From: Anaerolinea thermophila
Lineage (GTDB): Bacteria > Chloroflexota > Anaerolineae > Anaerolineales > DRKV01
NCBI GenBank assembly: GCA_020722405.1
Contig: DYKW01000019.1
Coordinates: 1 to 8,075 of the forward strand
DNA: 8,075 nucleotides
Direction of reading: 5' to 3'
Shown: positions 6,937-8,075 of the stretch, piece by piece
Numbering within the stretch: position 1 is the stretch's first letter
Layout: every line of letters begins with the position of its first letter
Notes under the pieces: generated by a model
Seen by the model: only the letters and a program-made list of their open reading frames with translations
The model's database searches: none
Told to the model about the DNA's origin: nothing
Position numbers and translations under genes: made by a program

Positions 6937-8075
6937 ATGCCAAACCTACTTGTTTATACTACTGGACCACAAGACCAAGCGTTATCTATTTTGCGTTACG
7001 GTGCGGCTGCGCGTGCTCTCGGTTGGCAGATTATTCCTGGCAAAGAGGGTATAGATACTATCCACGTGGAGCGCGTTGCTCAAGCCGATGTTGTGCTTAT
7101 TCAACGTGATTTTCCTCGTTTTTTTAAGGCCTACCGCCAAATTTTACACGCGACTCACGCTGCTGGTAAACCGATCCTTTATGACATAGACGATTTGGTG
7201 TTTGCCCTTCCCGAGAATCATCTTACGCGTCGCGTTTATGAAGATTGCTTGGGAGGAATGTTACATGCTGTATTGCATGCCGATCTTGTTGTTACCTCTA
7301 CTGAGTTGTTGCGCACCTTTTTGTTGCCTTTTAACCCCCATACCGTTGTTTTTCCCACAGTATTACCGGATGACTTGTGGCAAGTTCGCCTGCCGCAGTC
7401 CATTAATCAAACTGTGCCGTTACGTATTGGTTATATGGGAAGCCGAACACATTTGCCCGACCTGGAATATATTGTGCCCGTTTTACAAGACTTACTTACG
7501 GAATTAGAAGAACGCGTGCAATTGCACTTTTTGGGGTGTCCTCCTCCTGCTGACTTGAGTGAACATCCTCAGGTAATTATGCATGCTGACATAGGTAACT
7601 ATGCTCAATTTGCTGCTAATTTGGGAATGGCATCTGTTGATTTATGGCTCGCACCGCTTGTTGAAAACGACTTTAACCGATGCAAGAGCGCTATCAAATT
7701 CTGGGAATACGCAGCTACTGGTGTGCCCGGCATTTACAGCCGCCTTGAACCCTACACTACTGTTGTGCGCCATGGTGAAAACGGTTTGCTTGCTGGCAGC
7801 CTTGAGGAATGGCAGACTGCCATCCGGCAATTGGCTAACAATCCACAGTTACGTCAAGATTTAGCGCACAACGCCATAGAAGACCTGCAACGACACGGCT
7901 TACTCAGTCAACATTTATCTACATGGGAGAGAATCTACCGCACTGCCCAACCGGCAAACCGTAAATTTACGCCCCAACAAGCCATGCTGGCGCGCTTCTC
8001 GGAACAAATTCAAACCCGCGCCGAAGAACGCCACCATGAAGCCTTGCACTTGCTTTCTGAGATTGCTGCCCGTGA
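6937..8075 (+). CDS. GT-B glycosyltransferase, GT4-like (partial at right edge)
   Basis: The frame from ATG 6937 stays open to the window edge, giving 379 residues with no stop. The layout is that of a GT-B fold. The N-terminal half contains YDIDDLVF (82-89), seen in many surface-polysaccharide transferases, and ADLVVTSTELL (115-125). The nucleotide-sugar domain begins near LRIGYMGSRTHLPDL (162-176), with HFLG, SVDLWLAPL and CKSAIKFWEYAATGVPGIYS (249-268) followed by VVRHGENGLLA. The last block is the typical GT4 donor-binding region, though the first acidic residue of the EX7E motif appears replaced (Cys249 before Glu257). After about residue 345 the sequence becomes polar and helix-like (QAMLARFSEQIQTRAEERHHEALHLL), which may be a linker to a further domain. 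Donor and acceptor are unknown. Its codons end in T more often than those of the rfb genes, and it is separated from wzt by 129 nt. Confidence 0.9.
   Translation, partial: MPNLLVYTTGPQDQALSILRYGAAARALGWQIIPGKEGIDTIHVERVAQADVVLIQRDFPRFFKAYRQILHATHAAGKPILYDIDDLVFALPENHLTRRVYEDCLGGMLHAVLHADLVVTSTELLRTFLLPFNPHTVVFPTVLPDDLWQVRLPQSINQTVPLRIGYMGSRTHLPDLEYIVPVLQDLLTELEERVQLHFLGCPPPADLSEHPQVIMHADIGNYAQFAANLGMASVDLWLAPLVENDFNRCKSAIKFWEYAATGVPGIYSRLEPYTTVVRHGENGLLAGSLEEWQTAIRQLANNPQLRQDLAHNAIEDLQRHGLLSQHLSTWERIYRTAQPANRKFTPQQAMLARFSEQIQTRAEERHHEALHLLSEIAAR

Noticed and set aside
6927..7109. 60-residue frame starting at GTG 6927
   Set aside because: It overlaps the glycosyltransferase start in another frame, and its translation looks random compared with the clear GT-B protein in frame from 6937.
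7202..7507. 101-residue frame inside the glycosyltransferase
   Set aside because: It is a hydrophobic, Cys-rich out-of-frame reading of T-rich glycosyltransferase codons. The GT-B frame is continuous across it.

Overview
This window holds a compact polysaccharide biosynthesis and export locus in which all recognisable genes lie on the + strand. In order it carries the 3' end of a GxxExxY-family gene, the complete dTDP-L-rhamnose pathway after glucose-1-phosphate (rfbC, rfbB, rfbA, rfbD), a non-hydrolysing UDP-GlcNAc 2-epimerase (wecB), the permease and ATPase of an ABC-2 polysaccharide exporter (wzm, wzt), and the first 379 codons of a GT-B glycosyltransferase that runs off the right edge. 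The DNA is bacterial, of medium-high GC, with ATG starts and modest Shine-Dalgarno sites. The flavour of the proteins and the GxxExxY neighbour suggest an environmental bacterium, perhaps Chloroflexota (Anaerolineae-like). That assignment is an impression from protein style and was not checked by any search.

Layout. Positions 1-189 are the C-terminus of the GxxExxY protein, whose tail overlaps the start of rfbC. Positions 146-3626 are rfbC-rfbB-rfbA-rfbD, with gaps of 26, 33 and 2 nt. wecB (3623-4720) shares an ATGA stop/start with rfbD. wzm (4740-5561) follows after 19 nt, and wzt (5539-6807) overlaps wzm by 23 nt. A 129-nt gap with no convincing promoter or terminator then precedes the glycosyltransferase (6937 onward), which has a more T-ending codon style than the rfb genes. 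No RNA gene, CRISPR array, insertion sequence or clear terminator was seen.

How the genes work together. RfbA makes dTDP-glucose, RfbB dehydrates it, RfbC epimerises it and RfbD reduces it to dTDP-L-rhamnose. WecB makes UDP-ManNAc from UDP-GlcNAc. Glycosyltransferases, of which the last gene is probably one, would assemble these sugars on a lipid carrier in the cytoplasm. Wzm/Wzt would then export the finished chain. Wzt has a long C-terminal extension of the kind that binds a chain end in O-antigen exporters, so the polymer probably contains rhamnose and possibly ManNAc (or a derivative) and may carry a defined terminal mark.

The gene types are all known families. The points worth a second look are the GxxExxY/rfbC overlap, the carbohydrate-binding Wzt in a possibly LPS-free lineage, the tight coupling of wecB to the rhamnose genes, and the compositional change towards the right end.
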